From Acholoe squamosa (lineage: Eukaryota > Annelida > Polychaeta > Phyllodocida > Polynoidae), in NCBI GenBank assembly GCA_949317995.1, contig OX439039.1, positions 72,488,002 through 72,552,001 on the forward strand: a stretch of 64,000 bases of DNA. The letters run 5' to 3'. Under the pieces are notes generated by a model. The model worked only from the letters and a program-made list of their open reading frames with translations. It was not told where the DNA came from and ran no database searches. Both the position numbers and the translations under genes were made by a program. This document shows, one piece after another, positions 59,510-64,000 of the stretch; the first letter of the stretch is position 1; the number at the start of each line of letters is the position of its first letter.

Positions 59510-59805
59510 TCGTGAATATAGCGTGTCTTATATACACACAGTTGGTCGTGTATATAAGACACCTTATATACACGACCAAGGGTGGTCAGAGGACATGTCT
59601 AGTTAGGATTTGATGTCCTCTGACCAACTCTTAAAAACTTATATGTGTGTCCTGTGACCAACCCTAAAAATCATGTCCTCTGACCAACCCTAATTTGATG
59701 TCCTCTGACCATTCCTTAAAAACTAATATGTGTGTCCTGTGACCAACCCTGAAAAACACGTCCTCTGACCAACTCTGATTTGATGTCCTCTGACCAACCC
59801 TTAAA
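59510..59805. repeat. TATACACGAC hairpin followed by a tandem repeat
   Basis: At 59520-59580 GTGTCTTATATACAC and GTGTATATAAGACACC form an inverted repeat. Then TGTCCTCTGACCAACCCT and TGTGTGTCCTGTGACCAACC blocks repeat in tandem up to about 59805. Confidence 0.7.
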
Positions 59806-59808
59806 TAG

Positions 59809-59845
59809 TTTTTTTTTTTTTTTTTTTTTTTTTTTGGGGGGGGGG
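59809..59845. repeat. T-tract followed by G-tract
   Basis: 27 T followed by 10 G. These lengths are prone to assembly error. Confidence 0.95.
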
Positions 59846-60877
59846 CATAGGACAGTGAGGGTTCGTACCTGCCATGGCCAGATATGAAGTCTGACACCAT
59901 ATGTGCATGACACACATCTGAGGGGATAGAGAAGAGGAGATATAGACCCTTTTAAGTGGGCTAGGGAAGCCCTACTCGAGGAAAGCTTTTGGTGTATGAG
60001 CATGTGATTAGTAACATACTTTGATGAGTTCTGCTATGTTAAGATCAAAGGCAGTCATCATATATGCCATGTGTGAATGACAAGTAACTCAGTTATACAC
60101 AAAAGTTCCCTGACTGTCCCACACAGAGCAGCACTGATCTACTCATCAGGCCATGAGACACACTCATCTCCTCCCACAGACATACGTCCCCAGAAATTTC
60201 TCATCTTGCCCTTGACAGAAAAGTATAGGTAATGATTAGTGAGCTCCTTTACTGCAGACAAGGCACATTTATCGTGCTACATATTACATACTGCTGACGT
60301 CCATCTCCCTTTGTCACTGTCCACCTGAATGTCTTAGCAGTGTAGTATAGGTAGAATGGACTTGAAGAATGGTCATAGTTTCTGCTTTATTCATGCTCCT
60401 GTCAAGCATAATTATGATTGTTAGTTCTGAGGTTTCTAGTTTCAGAGATACATGGGTGGCCATAAAATACAGTCCATTCACTCATAAAGGCCCTCTCTTT
60501 CTAAATTTGTTGCAGGATCTCTCTTTAGAAATGCTCTTAGCTTTATAGTTCTTTGCTTTTAATGTTAACTCGGAGCACGGTTTAACCACCTTGGCCATGA
60601 GGCAACAAAACACCATTCTATGCGGCCAACGCCCTGGATATAGGGAGTTAATGGCTGTATTTCTGTCCCTGCGCACTTACTTGAGTTCCCTTTGAGGTGC
60701 TCTTACATTCACGAGCTGAATGGCTGATCTGACTATGGCAAAGAATATGTGGTACACACCAGCCAACACCCAAGGTTAATGTACGGGGTCATGAAGGTCG
60801 AATCGGTATGTTGTCTAACATAAGCAACACCTGGTTGTCATGCTGTACAAAAGACTACACTTGCTACTAGAAAACTG

Positions 60878-61047
60878 CACTGTAAAAAGAGAAAGTTGTC
60901 AAAATAGCAATGGAATCCTCATCCCAAAGTTGCCACCTGGGGCTTCTTCTAAAAGGCACACTGGTTCACTGCAAAACAATAGCGCTGTTTCACTTTTCAG
61001 TCTTACGAGGATCCCTGGTAGATTTAACAGTTATTTTTTACACTGTG
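60878..61047. mobile_element. CACTGTAAAA MITE, copy 3
   Basis: Ends are CACTGTAAAAAG and TTATTTTTTACACTGTG. The interior CACTGGTTCACTGCAAAACA and CCTGGTAGATTTAACAG match the copy at 32331. Confidence 0.72.
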
Positions 61048-61139
61048 TGATAAGTATTTTCCTAGGTACTTTTATTTTCTTGGATTGAATTATCTATACA
61101 TACATTTAAGTAGCAACTTCCTGTAAGAAAGTATATACC

Positions 61140-61450
61140 TCGCTACAGCTGTGTGTGTATGGTTTCTATTTTTCTTTCACAGAGAACATTCTGAGTGAAT
61201 GAGTAGAGGTACAGGGTGAAATTAAGGAACTGTATATAGTTGAGAACCTAGACATGCTATTTGGGGCTTATAAATCAATACTGATATTTTCTTGGATTGA
61301 AGAATTATGTAGCACTTTGGATTGAAGGATTATGTAGCACATAGCTGTGTGTGTGTATGGTTTCTGTCTTGTTTTTTCACAGAGTGAATGAGTGGAGGTA
61401 GTGTAACATTATGGAACTGTAGTTGGGAACCTAGACATGCTATTTGGGGC
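61140..61450. repeat. two-copy tandem repeat of about 195 bp
   Basis: GCTGTGTGTGTATGGTTTCT, CACAGAG, GTGAATGAGT and GGGAACCTAGACATGC (or GAGAACCTAGACATGC) recur in the same order about 195 bp later, followed by TATTTGGGGCTTATA both times. Confidence 0.75.
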
Positions 61451-61889
61451 TTATACACTGAAAACTGTAAGCTGTAGTGTAATCTATATTTCATACTGTA
61501 GGTCATCCTATAGATAATTTTGTTAGTTAATAATGTACTTATCTGCATCACGAATGTTGCAATAGCCATTTATATTTATGCTGGATAGGAAATACAGCAA
61601 GAAATTTTGCTCAAGTAATTTGAAGGGAGTTATGGGGTCTCTATGTGCTTGAACACCTTTTATGTGTCTGAAGACTTACTTAGAAGTGCACAGACTGGCT
61701 AGAAACTGTTGTTTACATATAATACCAGTCACTTGGTCTACCAGAAGGACAATACATCTAATAAAGGTCTGGCTATGGTGGGGTAGGGGGATTCTAAGGT
61801 TAATCTACTTACTATTTCATAATTAATGGAAATTAAAAATGAATGTCATTGAATTGACTACCCACACTCATCATATTGATTGCATAGCT

Positions 61890-62057
61890 TCATCATAAAA
61901 GGTCCTCAAATTGAGGACATTAGGTCCTCAAATTGAGGACTTTAGTGAGGACCCGGTACTCTGCCCAGGACCCATCAATTTGAGGGCCCAAAGTCCTCAA
62001 ATTGAGGACCCAAAGTCCTCTGCACAGAGGACCTTTTTCACCAACATGTTTTCAGTG
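61890..62057. mobile_element. CCTCAAATTGAGGA hairpin with a CACTGAAAAC-type right end
   Basis: The palindromic block GGTCCTCAAATTGAGGACAT recurs four times in both senses. The right end ACATGTTTTCAGTG followed by TA matches the terminus of the MITEs at 10344 and 10974. The left CACTGAAAAC at 61456 may be the other end of a 602-bp element. Confidence 0.5.
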
Positions 62058-63056
62058 TAAATATTCCTTTTTTCTCTGCATCCCCTATTCCCCTGTGGTA
62101 ACTACCTTGATTTCTTTTTATCTAAAACAATACCATCTTCTGTGAGGCTCACCAATGAAAGGCCGGCCAAAACAAAAGTCTACGCTGCAAGTAGAAACGA
62201 TCAATAAGATGGCTTTTTCAGAGAATAAAAAAAATAAAAATTCGAAATAAGAACACAAACAGATGGGGAAAAAGCACTAGTCTTGTCTTTGATACTAACA
62301 GATAAAATTGTGAAACAAGACAGACCTGTGACAATACACTCAGTTTATGGAAGGGATTACCTCGTGTGCACGCCAGGCAATGAAAAAAAGGTGTGGTTTA
62401 AAAGAGTAGGGAGGATTTCAAGGACATTCCGTTTCCTATGATTTGTACAACCAAAAGAAAGTTCCATAGTGTCTAGAATTATTCCATCGATTGATGCATA
62501 TATCCTAAATATCTGCCATGAAATAAAATATTGAATTCGCAGAGAGGGGAAACTGATTTTCTTTCAAAAAAATATCAAAATACAAATAAAACCGTAGTTA
62601 TTTTATATAGTAGAGAATACTCCTGTGAGACATGGCACGGCGACTTGTTATCTTTTGTCTAATTTTAGTTGCTGATTGAATAATAGAAAATGATTTTTTT
62701 TCAGTGGGGTTTCAAGTTTCTGCACAATAAAGACAACGCTTTGGCGTGCAAAAGGACTCAGACTATAGATCATTCTCCTGCAAGCCATGGCCATTCTGAC
62801 TAAAAACTGCACTGAATATTTGTGTTAAAAGGACCTTAAAAGATAATATGGTTATGTTCTGATCTCTTGCGAATTACCTCCTAGCTTACTTCTAAAAATG
62901 TAGTTACATAAGTATTCCAGACCTGGATAGTCTTGGAATCAGTGCAATTCGAGCTCTATGTTGTATACACAAATCCTATTGAACTGAATGCGGTTACCAT
63001 GTGTTCCTTACTCTTTGGTTTGAAATCTTATGTCTATCATCACACTTCATTACCAT

Positions 63057-63661
63057 TAGTCTGGTCTGTTAAACCAAGAAAATGCCACTTGATGTTATTT
63101 TTGTGATAAAAGTGCCAAAATTGGTTTATAGGTAGAACATTACATAATATTCAACATTTTTCCTTGCTCCAAAAAATAATATTATTGCAACACCCTTTTT
63201 TGGGCATTTTCGTGAAAAAAGTGAAAGATGGCACAAATAATTTTCTAAGTTTATTCAGACTAAGTGACTGACCATCAAACCCCCTCAAATAGAATGTAAG
63301 ATTTTGTGGTCATCAACCTACACTGGAAGGGCTTACAAAAATTCAAATGTTTTTTTTTTCACTTTTTCAGGAAATTGACCCACAAAACCATGTTCTATTA
63401 CTCAACTGGTTTACACCATATATCATTATGATAATGCACAGATATATTGAATCTATTTGAGGGGGTCAGTCACTTAGTCTGAATAAACTTAGAAAATTAT
63501 TTGTGCCATTTTTCACGAAAATGCCCAAAAATCTGGTGTTGCAATAATATTATTTTTTGGAGCAAGGAAAAATCTTGAATATTATGTTATGTTCTACCTA
63601 TAAACCAATTTTGGTGCTTTTATCACAAAAATAACTCGTTCGAACTTAACAGACCAGACTA
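63057..63661. mobile_element. 605-bp foldback element
   Basis: Begins TAGTCTGGTCTGTTAA and ends TTAACAGACCAGACTA. Arms of about 230 bp are inverted copies, including TTATCACAAAAATAA, GCAATAATATTATTTTTTGG and GTCACTTAGTCTGAATAAAC. The loop of about 160 bp is non-coding. CAT stands directly on both sides, a possible 3-bp target duplication. Confidence 0.88.
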
Positions 63662-64000
63662 CATGGGCTACATCAGAAACCTGTGCTTATTTCATGACCC
63701 GTGCTAGACTGAGATAGCTGTGTACACTGCATTACCTAGCACCTATATTACAGTGCCAGAACTATCAGCCGCTAATACTCATTACCACGTGGAACAGCTC
63801 AGTGGATCCAACCTGCTCCTGTGATGGAGTTCCCCTGCCAGTAAACCCAACCACTAATCTCATTATGTAACAAGGAGGGACAGGACCATGAATATGGATG
63901 AGGCCTCCAGCATCCCAACCCTCCCTGAAAATCCAAGAGGATACACTGACACCACAGAATAGCAGACTTTCCTGGCTAAAAAAATGCTGTCTAAAGACTG
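63662..64000. other. window end, dispersed repeat, no gene
   Basis: Contains the second copy of the repeat at 58990-59130. Nothing else recognised. Confidence 0.4.

Overview
The window looks like AT-rich nuclear DNA from a metazoan. It has spliceosomal introns, no bacterial gene packing, many small DNA transposons, several satellites and a Penelope-like retroelement. I cannot name the species. Long introns, abundant hairpin MITEs and a Penelope-like element would fit a marine invertebrate, but that is inference.

The only host gene I can support is a minus-strand homologue of MCTP, a multiple C2 domain and transmembrane protein anchored in the ER. Thirteen exons are visible: one at 41189-41306 (end of the first C2 domain) and twelve between 17011 and 1813. 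They cover C2B, C2C, the linker to the membrane, the first membrane segment and an acidic stretch. All have consensus GT/AG sites and the reading phase is preserved at every junction. The gene is cut at both window edges: the start of C2A lies beyond 41306 or was missed, and the second membrane segment with the C-terminus lies to the left of 1813. A coding exon that begins with ATG at 23207 and ends in a strong phase-0 donor at 23070 lies in the 24-kb intron. It could start a second isoform that lacks C2A.

Introns, left to right: 1-8 kb holds short introns with an (AT)n tract and a decayed LINE end. 8-17 kb holds MITEs (CACTGAAAAC hairpins, a GGCCACACC element and a TAACCCTTTAAGG family). 17-41 kb, one intron, holds a long-TIR element, a 33-bp minisatellite, hairpin elements, a GC-rich island, a 595-bp LTR-type miniature element whose LTRs each carry a complete tRNA-like sequence, and a dead Penelope-like element (34989-37974).

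The part beyond 41306 is mostly repeats: (GA)n, a 2.72-kb tandem duplication holding 83-bp arrays, a 39-bp minisatellite, a 134-bp satellite with a ten-unit higher order, a 38-bp satellite, and a 605-bp foldback element. The 134-bp and 38-bp satellites lie between inverted flanks, as in a foldback transposon.

The most unusual object is the miniature retroelement at 31106-31700. It has TG...CA direct repeats, a 4-bp target duplication, a tRNA-like unit with Pol III boxes and a T-run terminator in each LTR, and a putative primer-binding site complementary to the 3' end of that same tRNA.
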